Of a stretch of 64,000 nt of DNA, positions 14,229 through 23,307 are shown in pieces (the stretch's first letter is position 1; every line of letters starts with the position of its first letter). The position numbers and the translations under genes are program-made. This DNA is from Hymenobacter cyanobacteriorum (GTDB lineage: Bacteria; Bacteroidota; Bacteroidia; Cytophagales; Hymenobacteraceae): the NCBI RefSeq assembly GCF_022631375.1, contig NZ_JALBGC010000003.1:124001-188000 (forward strand), in the 5' to 3' direction. The notes beneath the pieces are model-generated. The model was not told the origin of the DNA. It saw nothing but the letters and a program-made list of their open reading frames with translations, and searched no databases.

Positions 14229-16658
14229 ATGAACCGCTTTCTTTTTCAATATTTCATTTTGCTATTAACCTGCTGTGCAGCACCGGCCTGGGCCCAGCAA
14301 ACGGGCAGCATTGCGGGCCGCGTGACGACGACCGATGGCGGCGCGGCCGAATCGGTGAGCGTGGGCGTGCAGGGGCAGCCGCTGGGCAGCATCACGGGCA
14401 GCGACGGACGCTACCGCATTGCGGCGGTGCCGGCGGGTACTTATACGGTGGTGGTTTCCTTCGTGGGGCTGAAACCGGCCGAGCAGCAGGTGACCGTGGT
14501 GGCCGGCCAGCGCGCCACGCTGGATTTCCGGCTGGCCGAAAGCACGGCCGAGCTACAGGAAGTGGTGGTGCAGGGCGCCCGCACCAATAAATTCAACCGC
14601 ACTACCAGCGTGGATGTGGCGAAAATGCCGCTCAAAAACCTGGAGAACCCGCAGGTGTACGCCACCGTGGGCAAAGAGCTGCTGACTGAGCAACTGGTGT
14701 TTACCGTGGACGATGCGACGCGCAACGTGCCCGGCCTGCAAAAAATGTGGGAGGCCACCGGGCGCGGCGGCGATGGCGGCGCGTTCTACGCCAGTCGGGG
14801 TTTCATCCTGTCGAGCCAGCTGCGCAACGGGGTGGCCGGCAACGTCACCAGCGACATCGATGCCATTAATCTGGAGAAGCTGGAGGCCATCAAAGGGCCG
14901 TCGGGCACGCTGTTCGGTAGCTCGCTCACCTCGTACGGCGGCCTGCTGAACCGCGTGACCAAGAAGCCGCTCGACACGTTTGGCGGCGAGATTGGCGTGG
15001 CAGCGGGCAGCTACGGCTTCCACCGCGTGAGCGCCGACGTGAACCTGGTGGATGCCAACGCGCCCGCCGCCCAGCCCAAGGCCCTGGCCTTCCGCCTGAA
15101 CACGGCTTACACCTACGAAGACAGCTTCCAGAACCTGGATTACACGGGCTTTGGCAAGAGCCTGGCGGTGGCCCCGAGCCTGCAATTCCGCCCCACCGAC
15201 CGGCTGACGGTGAACGTGGACGCCGAGATTTACAAGGGCACCAACGTGGGCAAGCAGATTATCTTCTTCTACTACCCGTCGGCCGCGCTGGGCTTTGACC
15301 GTGCCGATAAAGCGCCGCTGAACTACCGGCAGTCGTACCAGGGCGCGGGCCTGACGCAGGACACGCGCAGCACCAACCTGTTTGGACAGGTGCAGTACCG
15401 GATTTCGCCGGCCTTCACTTCGACGACGTACCTGACCAGCAGCCACAGCTTCTCGAACGGTTTCGGGCCGTATTTCTACCTCAAACCCGGCCCCAGCGGC
15501 GCGGCTTCAGACACGCTGGTGCGCGCCGACCAATCGACGGGCAACAGCCGCCGCACCTTGTTCGAGGCACAGCAATTGTTTAACGGCGACTTCCGGCTGG
15601 GCAACCTGCGCAACCGCGTGGTGCTGGGCCTGGATTTCCTGCGCATCGATGCCGACGTAAATTTCCTCGGCGGGGGCTTCGACCAAATTCCGCTCAACGC
15701 TTCCAGCGCCGCCATTCGGGCCTTCAACGGTCCGAATGTGAGCGCGCTATATGCCAAGTCGCCCACGGGCAACTACATCGTCAATACCAAATCGAACACT
15801 TACAGCACCTTCGTTTCGGACGTGCTGAACCTGACCGAGCAGCTGAGCTTGCTGGCCGCCCTGCGCATCGACCACTTCGACAACAAGGGCGGGCTGTTTT
15901 ATTCGCCGGTGAAACCGTACTCGCAAACGGCGTTTTCGCCCAAGTTTGGGGTGGTGTATCAGCCGGTGAAGGACCGGGTGGCCCTGTTTGCGAACTACCA
16001 GAATAGCTTCAACAACCTGGGCACGTTCATCACGCCAACGGGAGAAACGCCCATTGCCAAACCCGAGCACGCCAACCAGCTGGAAGGCGGCGTGAAGCTG
16101 GACGCGGCCGGTGGCCGCCTGAGCGCCACGGTGAGCTACTACGACATTCGGGTAGAAAACCGGCTGCGCAACGTGCCCACGCCCACGCAGCCTTCGGCCC
16201 AGGTGCAGGATGCCACCCAGCAAAGCCGGGGCGTGGAAGTGAGCGTGATTGCCAACCCGGTGCGCGGCTTGAACGTGGTAGGCGGCTTTTCTTACAACGA
16301 TTCGAAGTACGAAAACACGGCCGAGAACGTGAACGGCCGCCGGCCCGAAACCGCCTCTTCGCCCATTGTGGCCAACGCCTGGCTGAGCTACCGCCAGCCC
16401 GAAGGCCCCCTCAAAGGCCTGGGTGCGGGCTTCGGCGGCAACTACGCCAGCAACAACCGCATTCAGAATACGAACACCAACGTCTTCACGCTGCCCAGCT
16501 ACACCATCCTCAACGCCAGTATTTTCTACGACCAGCCCAAGTTTCGCCTCTCGGCCAAGGCTGATAACCTGACCGATAAGCAGTACTGGATTGGCTATAC
16601 AACGATGAACGCGCAGAAGCTGCGCAGCATCGTGGGCAGCGTGGCGTATAAGTTTTAA
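14229..16658 (+). CDS. TonB-dependent siderophore receptor
   Basis: Outer-membrane receptor of about 809 residues that imports a ferric siderophore using TonB energy. A signal peptide (ILLLTCCAAPAWAQ) is followed by a CarboxypepD_reg-like domain (about 25-100, GSIAGRVTTTDGGAAESV). A plug domain follows (about 110-240, LQEVVVQGARTNKFNRT, LEKLEAIKGPSGTLFGS, GGLLNRVTKKP), then a 22-strand-type barrel that ends in aromatic VGSVAYKF. FhuA/FoxA-like plug motifs and the YWIGYTTMN end support siderophore specificity. ATG 14229 starts the signal peptide. Two operators flank its promoter, and the next gene is a PepSY membrane protein, a common partner in iron release. Confidence 0.92.
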   Translation: MNRFLFQYFILLLTCCAAPAWAQQTGSIAGRVTTTDGGAAESVSVGVQGQPLGSITGSDGRYRIAAVPAGTYTVVVSFVGLKPAEQQVTVVAGQRATLDFRLAESTAELQEVVVQGARTNKFNRTTSVDVAKMPLKNLENPQVYATVGKELLTEQLVFTVDDATRNVPGLQKMWEATGRGGDGGAFYASRGFILSSQLRNGVAGNVTSDIDAINLEKLEAIKGPSGTLFGSSLTSYGGLLNRVTKKPLDTFGGEIGVAAGSYGFHRVSADVNLVDANAPAAQPKALAFRLNTAYTYEDSFQNLDYTGFGKSLAVAPSLQFRPTDRLTVNVDAEIYKGTNVGKQIIFFYYPSAALGFDRADKAPLNYRQSYQGAGLTQDTRSTNLFGQVQYRISPAFTSTTYLTSSHSFSNGFGPYFYLKPGPSGAASDTLVRADQSTGNSRRTLFEAQQLFNGDFRLGNLRNRVVLGLDFLRIDADVNFLGGGFDQIPLNASSAAIRAFNGPNVSALYAKSPTGNYIVNTKSNTYSTFVSDVLNLTEQLSLLAALRIDHFDNKGGLFYSPVKPYSQTAFSPKFGVVYQPVKDRVALFANYQNSFNNLGTFITPTGETPIAKPEHANQLEGGVKLDAAGGRLSATVSYYDIRVENRLRNVPTPTQPSAQVQDATQQSRGVEVSVIANPVRGLNVVGGFSYNDSKYENTAENVNGRRPETASSPIVANAWLSYRQPEGPLKGLGAGFGGNYASNNRIQNTNTNVFTLPSYTILNASIFYDQPKFRLSAKADNLTDKQYWIGYTTMNAQKLRSIVGSVAYKF

Positions 16659-16672
16659 GAATCGGTTTCTTC

Positions 16673-16798
16673 AACAGAACGTCATGCTACGCTGGTCGAA
16701 GCATCTCTACCACGAGGGTAATTAGTTGGTGAGTGCGCTCGATTTCGCTGCAACGAAGCGGCAGAGATGGGTCGACCAGCGCAGCATGACGTTCTGTT
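16673..16798. repeat. Dispersed palindrome, type 2 variant
   Basis: Imperfect inverted repeat. The outer arms AACAGAACGTCATGC / GCATGACGTTCTGTT are perfect apart from bases toward the centre. The core reads CTGGTCGAAGCATCTCT. It separates the receptor gene from the PepSY gene, and a transcript crossing both would carry it. Confidence 0.8.
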
Positions 16799-16815
16799 AA
16801 CCTTCTAAGCTCTCT

Positions 16816-17964
16816 ATGACCCTCAAACAAGCCGTTGGCAAACTACACCTCTGGCTGGGGCTGGCCTCCGGGCTGGTGGTATTTATTGTGAGCCTGACGG
16901 GCGCCATTTTCACGTTTCAGGATGAAATCCGGGACCTGACCGAACGCGGCCGTAAGGTGGAGCCGCAGGCCACGGCCCTGCTGTTGCCTTCGCGCCTGCA
17001 AGCTGCGGCGCTGGCCGGGCACCCCGGCGTGCAGGCATCCACGGTGTGGACGACGTATTTCGGCCCCGAGCGCGCCGCCACCGTGTTTTTTACCGACCCG
17101 GCCAGCCAGCCCATCATGGTGTCGCTGAACCCCTACACCGGCCAGATAGTGAACGAGCAGAACCTGCGCCGTCACTTCTTCAGCATCGTGCAGGAAATCC
17201 ACATGACGCTGCTGCTGCCCGAAGCGGTGGCCAAATGGGTGGTGGGCGGCAGCGTCGTCATCTTTCTGCTGATGCTGGGCACGGGCCTGGTACTGTGGTG
17301 GCCCAAGCGCAAGCAGGAACGGAAGCAGCGCCTCACCATTAAGTGGGGTGCCCGCTGGCGCCGCCTCAACTATGATTTGCACAACGTGCTGGGCTTTTAC
17401 GTGGCCGGCATTGCCGGCCTGCTGGCCCTCACCGGCTTGTTCATGATTTTCCCGCTGCTGCTCGACTCGGCCGTGCTGGTGGCCAACGACGGCCGCACCT
17501 ATCCGCAGGAAAAAACGGTGGCCAAAGTGGACACGTTGCAAGCCGTGACGGCCGCCGCGCAGCCCCTGCCCGATATTATTTACCGCACGGTGCGCCGCCG
17601 CTCGCCGCAGGCCGAAATGGTGCTCATCGGACCAGTCGGCACCGGCAAAGCCCCGGCGTATTGCTGGGCCTACCAGCGGGCGCTGCACTATTATCGCCGC
17701 GACGAATACGCGTTTCATCCGGTGTCGGGGCAGCTGCTGCTGGCCCATTTCCACGCGGGCAAGAGCACCGGCGGCAAGCTCTCTGATATGAACTACGACC
17801 TGCACACGGGCCAGATTCTGGGCCTGGGCGGCAAAATTGTGGCCTTCCTGGCGAGCCTGCTGGCCGCCAGCCTGCCCGTTACGGGCACCCTGCTGTGGTG
17901 GGGCCGCCGCCACAAAAAGCCCAAGCCGAAGCCCCGAGTTGCAGCAACGGCGCTAAGCGCCTGA
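16816..17964 (+). CDS. PepSY-associated TM helix protein (iron-regulated membrane protein)
   Basis: 382 residues with four membrane helices: LWLGLASGLVVFIVSLTGAI near the N-terminus, VVGGSVVIFLLMLGTGLVLW, VAGIAGLLALTGLFMIFPLL and a C-terminal LASLLAASLPVTGTLLWWG. Each is near conserved His/Trp residues (LHLW, HMTL, LHNVLGF, DLHTG). A periplasmic PepSY-like loop lies between. The PepSY_TM family includes probable ferric-siderophore reductases, and a place beside a TonB siderophore receptor fits. It probably shares the receptor's iron regulation. A terminator follows within 20 bp. Confidence 0.87.
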   Translation: MTLKQAVGKLHLWLGLASGLVVFIVSLTGAIFTFQDEIRDLTERGRKVEPQATALLLPSRLQAAALAGHPGVQASTVWTTYFGPERAATVFFTDPASQPIMVSLNPYTGQIVNEQNLRRHFFSIVQEIHMTLLLPEAVAKWVVGGSVVIFLLMLGTGLVLWWPKRKQERKQRLTIKWGARWRRLNYDLHNVLGFYVAGIAGLLALTGLFMIFPLLLDSAVLVANDGRTYPQEKTVAKVDTLQAVTAAAQPLPDIIYRTVRRRSPQAEMVLIGPVGTGKAPAYCWAYQRALHYYRRDEYAFHPVSGQLLLAHFHAGKSTGGKLSDMNYDLHTGQILGLGGKIVAFLASLLAASLPVTGTLLWWGRRHKKPKPKPRVAATALSA

Positions 17965-17980
17965 AGACACTTTCTGATAT

Positions 17981-18021
17981 AACAAAAAAGGCCCGTCGTT
18001 GCACGACGGGCCTTTTTTGTT
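17981..18021. terminator. Bidirectional terminator between PepSY and bacilliredoxin genes
   Basis: Perfect 19-bp stem (17981-17999 and 18003-18021) with a TGC loop, and A and T runs at the two ends. It sits between convergent genes. Confidence 0.9.
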
Positions 18022-18035
18022 GGGCTAATGATGAC

Positions 18036-18458
18036 TTAGCAATACTCTTCGAACGCGCCTTGCAGGTTGTTCACGATGCGCATGGCATCGGAGCCTTCGA
18101 TGTGGTAGCGCTCAATCATGTGCACCAGTTCGCCGTCTTTGAACAGGGCGATGCAGGGCGACGAGGGCGGGTACGGGAGCAGGTGCTCACGCATTTTGGC
18201 TACCGCGTCGGTTTCCATGCCGGCGAAAACCGTTACCAGCTTGCCGGGCTTTTTGTCGGCGCTGGCGAGGGCCATTTTGAGGGCGGGGCGGGCCTTGGCG
18301 GCGGCGCAGCCGCACACCGAGTTCACGGCCACCAGCACGGTGCCTTCGTTCGAGGCGAGGGCGGAATCCACCTCCTCGGGGGTCATCAACTGCTCGAAAC
18401 CTGCTTCGGTAAGGTCCTGGCGGATGGGCGCCACCATGTATTCGGGATAAACTGCCAT
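18036..18458 (-). CDS. BrxA/BrxB-family bacilliredoxin
   Basis: 140 residues, full length for the YphP/YqiW (DUF1094) family. The CGC active-site motif lies at residues 49-51 within NSVCGCAAAKARP. SPCIALFKDGELVHMIERYH, the thioredoxin-fold beta-hairpin region, also fits. In Firmicutes these proteins remove bacillithiol from S-bacillithiolated proteins; in Bacteroidota the low-molecular-weight thiol partner is inferred. A perfect -7 box lies upstream at 18501-18508. Confidence 0.92.
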   Translation of the reverse strand: MAVYPEYMVAPIRQDLTEAGFEQLMTPEEVDSALASNEGTVLVAVNSVCGCAAAKARPALKMALASADKKPGKLVTVFAGMETDAVAKMREHLLPYPPSSPCIALFKDGELVHMIERYHIEGSDAMRIVNNLQGAFEEYC

Positions 18459-18500
18459 AGTTGTCTGAGAATTAAAAAGCGGCGGGGCCGCGTACGGCTA

Positions 18501-18508
18501 CAAAAGTA
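18501..18508 (-). promoter_or_regulatory. -7 box TACTTTTG for the bacilliredoxin gene
   Basis: Exact TAnnTTTG match on the minus strand, giving a leader of about 35 nt before the ATG at 18458. Confidence 0.55.
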
Positions 18509-18566
18509 CGAATGCTTAAAGCATTAGGGGCCGGGGAAAGTTTCGGGGTGGAATTTAGAAGTAAGG

Positions 18567-18677
18567 ACGTCATGCAGAGCGCAGCGAAGCATCTTGCCCG
18601 CCACTACTAATCAATTTCGTTCTTACGATTGAATGAGTGACTGCTGGCAAGATGCTTCGCTGCGCTCTGCATGACGT
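18567..18677. repeat. Dispersed palindrome, type 2 copy
   Basis: Perfect inverted repeat with 32-bp arms (18567-18598 and 18646-18677): ACGTCATGCAGAGCGCAGCG and so on, with core GAAGCATCTTGCC and a 47-nt AT-rich centre. It lies between the GH43 and bacilliredoxin genes. Confidence 0.9.
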
Positions 18678-18707
18678 TCTGGCTTTCCCCCGAACCCCTC
18701 AGAAATA

Positions 18708-19817
18708 CTACGGCACAATCGTCTCGATGCTGCCATCGGCCCCACGCTTCAATTCCGTCACCTTGATGTTGCGCAACCAGGTTTTGCCCGAGAGCTGGGT
18801 GTCGTGGTAGAAGATGTACCATTTGCCCTTCACCTCCACGATGGAGTGGTGCGTGGTCCAGCCCTGCACGGGCTCCATAATCACGCCTTTGTAGGTGAAG
18901 GGGCCGGTGGGCTTGTCGCCCACAGCGTACACCAGCAAGTGCGTGTCGCCGGTCGAGTACGAGAAGTAGTATTTGCCCTGGTACTTGTGCAGCCAGCCGC
19001 CCTCGAAAAAGCGGCGCTTGGTGTCGCTGGCCAGCAGCGGCTTGCCGGCTTCATCCAGAATTTTCACTTCCTGCACCGGGCCGTCGAAATGCTTCATGTC
19101 GGCCGAGAGCTTGGCCACGCGGGCGTTGAGAGCGGGCACGGCGGTGCTGGGCTCTTTTTCGGCGGCGTTAGCGTCGTACTTGCCGGTTTGCCAGCGCTGG
19201 AGCTGCCCGCCCCACAGGCCGCCGAAGTACATGTAGGCATTGCCATCGGTGTCCTGGAACACGGCCGGGTCGATGCTGAAGCTGCCGGCAATGGGCGTGG
19301 CCTCGGCTTTGAACGGGCCGCTGGGCGAGGTGCTGGTGGCCACCCCGATGCGGAAAACGTCCTGCTTGTCCTTCACCGGGAAGTAGAGGTAGTAGGTGCC
19401 GTTTTTGAAAGCCGCATCCGGTGCCCAGAGCTGGCGGCCGGCCCAGGGAATGTCCTTCACCGCGAGGCCCACGCCATGGTCCGTCACGGGGCCGTTCACG
19501 CTGTCCATCGACAGGATGTGGTAGTCGTTCATGGCGAAATGGTCGCCCTTGTCATTCTCCGGAATCCCGGCTTCAATGTCGTGCGAGGGGTAGATGTAAA
19601 TCTTGCCGGCGAAGACGTGTGCCGACGGGTCGGCCGTGTAAATGTCCTTCACCAGCGGCTGCGACAGCGGCTGTTTGGCCGCGGCCGAATCGGCGGCAGC
19701 GGGCTTGGTGGTGGCGGTGGTTTCGGTGGTGGAAGTGTTCGACTGGCAGGCGCCGAGCAGGGCCGTAGCGGCCGCGAGCAAAGGCGCGCAACGCCGGAAA
19801 CTGAAGTGGGTGGGCAT
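18708..19817 (-). CDS. Glycoside hydrolase family 43 lipoprotein
   Basis: Secreted glycosidase of the GH43 five-bladed beta-propeller fold, which acts on arabinose/xylose/galactan side chains of plant polysaccharides. It has a lipoprotein signal (LLAAATALLGACQS), a Thr/Ala-rich linker, then the catalytic domain. Candidate catalytic residues are the Asp in DPSAHVFAG (base), the Asp in SIDPAVFQD (pKa modulator) and the Glu in FFEGGWLHKY (acid). ATG 19817 gives the clean signal peptide. The promoter -7 box TATATTTG precedes it by 23 nt. There is no SusC/SusD pair nearby, so the target glycan is not predicted. Confidence 0.9.
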   Translation of the reverse strand: MPTHFSFRRCAPLLAAATALLGACQSNTSTTETTATTKPAAADSAAAKQPLSQPLVKDIYTADPSAHVFAGKIYIYPSHDIEAGIPENDKGDHFAMNDYHILSMDSVNGPVTDHGVGLAVKDIPWAGRQLWAPDAAFKNGTYYLYFPVKDKQDVFRIGVATSTSPSGPFKAEATPIAGSFSIDPAVFQDTDGNAYMYFGGLWGGQLQRWQTGKYDANAAEKEPSTAVPALNARVAKLSADMKHFDGPVQEVKILDEAGKPLLASDTKRRFFEGGWLHKYQGKYYFSYSTGDTHLLVYAVGDKPTGPFTYKGVIMEPVQGWTTHHSIVEVKGKWYIFYHDTQLSGKTWLRNIKVTELKRGADGSIETIVP

Positions 19818-19840
19818 AAAAAAAGAGGAGTGATTTGGCG

Positions 19841-19848
19841 CAAATATA
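19841..19848 (-). promoter_or_regulatory. -7 box TATATTTG for the GH43 gene
   Basis: Exact TAnnTTTG match on the minus strand, with TTTG 18 nt upstream as a -33 element: one of the best promoters in the window. Confidence 0.65.
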
Positions 19849-19941
19849 GACGCGCAAACCACTCCTCAAATCACTGATTTATAATCAATTTACCCACCCG
19901 ACTACCACAACCGTTTGCGATAGCCAGGCCCGTAGTGCCAC

Positions 19942-21588
19942 CTAGCGCTTGCCGTAGCGCTGGCCAAAAAAGTCGCCCCGGTTCCACTGCGGGCGGGCAA
20001 CTTCCTGGGCCACCTGGTAGCCTACCAGGAAACACAGCTGCACGTACTTCTTGCCGGCTTCGAAGTCGAAGCGGCCGTTGATATCGTCCTGCGGCTTGTG
20101 GTAGGTCACGGCGCGCCACTTCTGCACCTCTTCGCTGAGGTTGTTTTTGCCGTCGGCGGTTTTGTTGCCGTATTTGAGGTGCAGGGCCGGAATGCCGGCC
20201 GTCACGAAGCTGTACTGGTCGCTGCGGATGAAGCGGTTCTGCTCGGGCTCGGGGTCGTTTTCGAGGGCAATGTTCAGGTAGGCACAAGCGCGCTGCACGG
20301 GTTTCAGCAGCGTGGAATGCGGCGCCCCGAGGGCAACCACGCTCAGCAGCGGCGCAATGAGGGTAGGCATGTCCATGTTGATATCGGCCACGATTTCAGA
20401 CTTGGGCACCGTGGGGTAGGCCGCGAAGGCCGACGAACCCAGCAGGCCCAGCTCCTCGCCGGTCATGAAGGCAAAGAGCATGGTGCGCTTCGGCTTTTCC
20501 TTGAGTTGGGAGTAGATTTTGGCGATTTCAAGCACGCAGGCTACGCCCGAAGCATTGTCGTGCGCGCCGTTGTTGATGGAGTCGCCCTGCACCGGCGCGG
20601 TCACGCCCAGGTGGTCGAGGTGGGCCGAATGCACCACGTATTCGTTGCGCAGCTTGGCATCGGAGCCCACGAACATCCCTACCACGTTGTAGCTCTCAAT
20701 GTCCTGGTACGTCGACTGCATGGTGGCCGTAATCGTGGTGCGCAGCCCCTTCGAGGCTGGCTTGCCGCTGCGGATGGAGGCAAAAACCCGCGCAGTATCG
20801 AGCTCCGCCGTTTGCAGGAAACGCTGGAGCGTGGCTGCGTTCACGGCCCCGTAGAGCTGCTGCTTGCTGCCCGGCGCGAAAGTGCGCGACACGGCAATTT
20901 TGCCATCGGCCCCGAGCACGCTGTAGGTGCCGTTTTTGAGGTCGGGCAACGCGCCGGCGTGGGCCGAGGCCACAATCAGCCCCACCGCGCCGTGGTTGAT
21001 GGCCGCCTTCAGCAGCCCAGCCAAATCCTGGCTGGCCGAGGCCACGGTGGAGGCAAACGTGCGGGGCGCGCCGCGCACAATCATCACCACTTTGCCCTTC
21101 ACGTCGAGGCCGGCGTAGTCGTCGTAGCCCAGCTCGGGCGCACTGATGCCGTAGCCGGCGAAGGCCAGCGGCGCATCGGTGACGCGGGTAGCGGCCAGTT
21201 CGGGGCTGGGATACAGCACGTAATCCTGGCCGGGCGTCAGCGCGAACGTGGTGCCCTGCCACTCGCGGGCCGCAAACGTGGCCCCGGGCTTGAGGAAGGC
21301 ACGCCGCAGTCGCACTTTCTGGATGAAGGTGCCGCCCTCGCCGGCCGGCTGCACACCCAGGGTTTTCAGCTGCCCGGTCACGTAATCGACGGCCATCTGG
21401 TAGCCGGGGGTGCCGGCTTTGCGGCCCAGCAGGCGGTCGTCGGCCAGGTAGGCGATGTGGGCTTTGATGGCTTCGGGCTGCACTTGTTCGAGGGCCGCAA
21501 CCACGGGTTTGGGCACCACGAGCGGGGCCTGCGCCTGGGCGGCGACGCTCAAAAACAGCGAAGAGAGGAGGGAAAGGGAGAATTTCAT
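19942..21588 (-). CDS. M28-family zinc aminopeptidase with PA domain
   Basis: 548 residues with a signal peptide (MKFSLSLLSSLFLSVAAQAQ). A protease-associated (PA) domain is inserted at about 130-260 (YGISAPELGYDDYAGLDVKG). The M28 catalytic domain has the di-zinc ligand set visible in order: VVHSAHLDHLG, GAHDNASGVA, GEELGLLGS, INMDM and TYHKPQDD. Members cleave N-terminal residues from peptides in the periplasm or outside the cell. A -7 box TACGTTTG lies at 21682-21689. No operon partner. Confidence 0.92.
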   Translation of the reverse strand: MKFSLSLLSSLFLSVAAQAQAPLVVPKPVVAALEQVQPEAIKAHIAYLADDRLLGRKAGTPGYQMAVDYVTGQLKTLGVQPAGEGGTFIQKVRLRRAFLKPGATFAAREWQGTTFALTPGQDYVLYPSPELAATRVTDAPLAFAGYGISAPELGYDDYAGLDVKGKVVMIVRGAPRTFASTVASASQDLAGLLKAAINHGAVGLIVASAHAGALPDLKNGTYSVLGADGKIAVSRTFAPGSKQQLYGAVNAATLQRFLQTAELDTARVFASIRSGKPASKGLRTTITATMQSTYQDIESYNVVGMFVGSDAKLRNEYVVHSAHLDHLGVTAPVQGDSINNGAHDNASGVACVLEIAKIYSQLKEKPKRTMLFAFMTGEELGLLGSSAFAAYPTVPKSEIVADINMDMPTLIAPLLSVVALGAPHSTLLKPVQRACAYLNIALENDPEPEQNRFIRSDQYSFVTAGIPALHLKYGNKTADGKNNLSEEVQKWRAVTYHKPQDDINGRFDFEAGKKYVQLCFLVGYQVAQEVARPQWNRGDFFGQRYGKR

Positions 21589-21681
21589 TAGCTAACAGGG
21601 GAAGAACCAGCTACAAAGAACGGCATGCCGCGCATTTGGCGAGCAGAAGCCGTGAAAATGGCGGCCGCCGTGGGTTTAGCG

Positions 21682-21689
21682 CAAACGTA
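21682..21689 (-). promoter_or_regulatory. -7 box TACGTTTG for the M28 peptidase gene
   Basis: Exact TAnnTTTG match on the minus strand, leaving a leader of about 90 nt. Confidence 0.45.
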
Positions 21690-21750
21690 TTCGCAGGAAC
21701 GATGCTGATTTTCTTACTGTTACTTCCGCTTGCCTTGCCTTATTAGTGCG

Positions 21751-21758
21751 TATCTTGA
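21751..21758 (+). promoter_or_regulatory. Putative -7 box TATCTTGA for the DUF3850 gene
   Basis: Near-consensus box with TTG 18 nt upstream (21730-21732), in a locally AT-rich patch before the DUF3850 gene. Confidence 0.45.
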
Positions 21759-21863
21759 GTAAATAATTTTGTTATCACCGGGCGAGCCCTGCGCTACCAG
21801 CCGCCGCCTGAACCGGCCGTTCTGGTCCGGCCCCGGGCTCCTCCCCTTCCCCCAACTATCCCC

Positions 21864-22220
21864 ATGACTACTTCCCTGACGCCAACTTCCGAAGCTTTCG
21901 CCCCCCAGTTTCACGCCTCCGACCCCACGCATCTGCATACCCACGAGCTGCCGCTGTGGCCCGACTGCTTCGCGGCGGTGCGGGCCGGCCACAAGCCGTT
22001 CGACGTGCGCCGTAACGACGAGGATTTCCAGGTGGGCGACGTGCTGCTGCTGCGCGAATTCAACCCTGATGCCGACAATTACACCGGCCGCACCATCACC
22101 CGCTGGGTAAGCTACGTGCTGCAAGGCGGCAACTTCGGCGTGGAAGCCGACTGGTGCGTGCTGGGTTTCAGCAGCCAGCCGCCCATTCCGGCGGGCATGA
22201 CGGACATCCGGCTCTGGTAA
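21864..22220 (+). CDS. DUF3850 (ASCH/PUA-like fold) protein
   Basis: 118 residues with the DUF3850 pattern: HTHELPLWPDCFAAVRAGHK, FDVRRNDEDFQVGDVLLLRE, YTGRTITRWVSYVL and ADWCVLGF. The family has the ASCH/PUA-like RNA-binding beta-barrel and is often phage- or plasmid-borne; no function is assigned. The first 20 residues are poorly conserved, so the start could be a few codons later. Confidence 0.85.
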   Translation: MTTSLTPTSEAFAPQFHASDPTHLHTHELPLWPDCFAAVRAGHKPFDVRRNDEDFQVGDVLLLREFNPDADNYTGRTITRWVSYVLQGGNFGVEADWCVLGFSSQPPIPAGMTDIRLW

Positions 22221-22250
22221 CAGAACGGAGCGTTTGGAGTTAAGCCGTTT

Positions 22251-22334
22251 GTCATCCTGAGCTTGCGAAGGACCTTATCATGTTCGAGTACCACCGTTCA
22301 GGCCTGATAAGGTCCTTCGCAAGCTCAGGATGAC
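22251..22334. repeat. Dispersed palindrome, type 1 copy
   Basis: Perfect inverted repeat with 30-bp arms (22251-22280 and 22305-22334), GTCATCCTGAGCTTGCGAAG and so on, ending GACCTTATCA. It carries compensatory differences from the copy at 4312 (CTTGCG instead of CGCAGCG) on both arms, so the pairing is conserved. Confidence 0.9.
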
Positions 22335-22362
22335 CAATATTTCCGGTCTAACTTCTCTCTTC

Positions 22363-23307
22363 ATGCCCGTCACTATCCGCGCCACGCGGCTGCGCAAAAG
22401 CTTTGGCCCGCACGCCGTAGTGCAGGACGTGTCGTTTGACGTGCCCGCCGGCGAAACGCTGGTGCTGCTGGGCCCCAGCGGCTGCGGCAAAACCACGCTG
22501 CTGAAGCTGCTCAACCGCCTGATTGAGCCCGACGGCGGCACGGTCGAAATCAACGGGCGCGATGTGCGCGAGCAGCGGCCCGAAGTGCTGCGGCGCGGCA
22601 TGGGCTACGTCATTCAGCAAGTGGGGCTGCTGCCGCACTACACCGTGGCCGAGAATATTGCCGTGGTGCCGCGCCTGCTGGGCCAGGCGCCGGCGGCCAT
22701 TGCGGCGCGCACCGAGGCGCTGCTCACGCGGCTGCACCTGCCGCCTGCCCGCTACGCTGGGCAGCTGCCGGCGCAGCTCTCGGGTGGACAGCAGCAGCGC
22801 GTGGGCCTGGCCCGGGCCTTGGCTGCCGACCCGCCCATTATCCTACTCGATGAGCCGTTTGGGGCCCTCGACCCGATTACCCGGGCCAGCATCCGGCGTG
22901 AGTTTAGGGAGCTGGAAGAGTTGAAAACCAAAACCGTGGTGCTCGTAACGCACGACGTGACCGAGGCCTTCGAGCTGGCCGACCGCATTATGCTACTCGA
23001 TGGCGGCCAGATTCAGCAGCTGGGCACGCCGCGCGAGCTGCTGTTTCGGCCCGCCAACGACTTTGTGCGCCGGTTCTTCGCGGCCGAGCGGCTGGCTTTG
23101 CAGTTGCGCACCCTCACGCTGGGCGACGTTTTTCAGGATACTACAACTGATGCTTCGGCAGTTTCTTTCGCCGCCAATGCCACCGTGCACGAGGCCTTGG
23201 AAACCTTAACTGCGGCCGAAGCTTCGGCCACGCCCTTCACCGTAGCCGAGTTGATGGCCGCTTTCGGGGAAGCCCTGCAACGAGAGGAGGCCGCATGGAA
23301 ACGCTAA
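22363..23307 (+). CDS. Quaternary-amine (glycine betaine/choline-type) ABC transporter ATPase
   Basis: ATPase of an OpuC/ProV-type importer: Walker A GPSGCGKTT (about 37-45), LSGGQQQRV signature, Walker B PPIILLDEPFGALD and the switch histidine in VLVTHDVTEA. At 314 residues it has an approximately 70-residue C-terminal tail in place of the tandem CBS domains of OpuCA. ATG 22363 is chosen because family members begin at TIRATRLRKSFG; an in-frame ATG at 22330 lies inside the palindrome. It overlaps the permease gene by 13 bp, so the two are cotranscribed. Confidence 0.9.
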   Translation: MPVTIRATRLRKSFGPHAVVQDVSFDVPAGETLVLLGPSGCGKTTLLKLLNRLIEPDGGTVEINGRDVREQRPEVLRRGMGYVIQQVGLLPHYTVAENIAVVPRLLGQAPAAIAARTEALLTRLHLPPARYAGQLPAQLSGGQQQRVGLARALAADPPIILLDEPFGALDPITRASIRREFRELEELKTKTVVLVTHDVTEAFELADRIMLLDGGQIQQLGTPRELLFRPANDFVRRFFAAERLALQLRTLTLGDVFQDTTTDASAVSFAANATVHEALETLTAAEASATPFTVAELMAAFGEALQREEAAWKR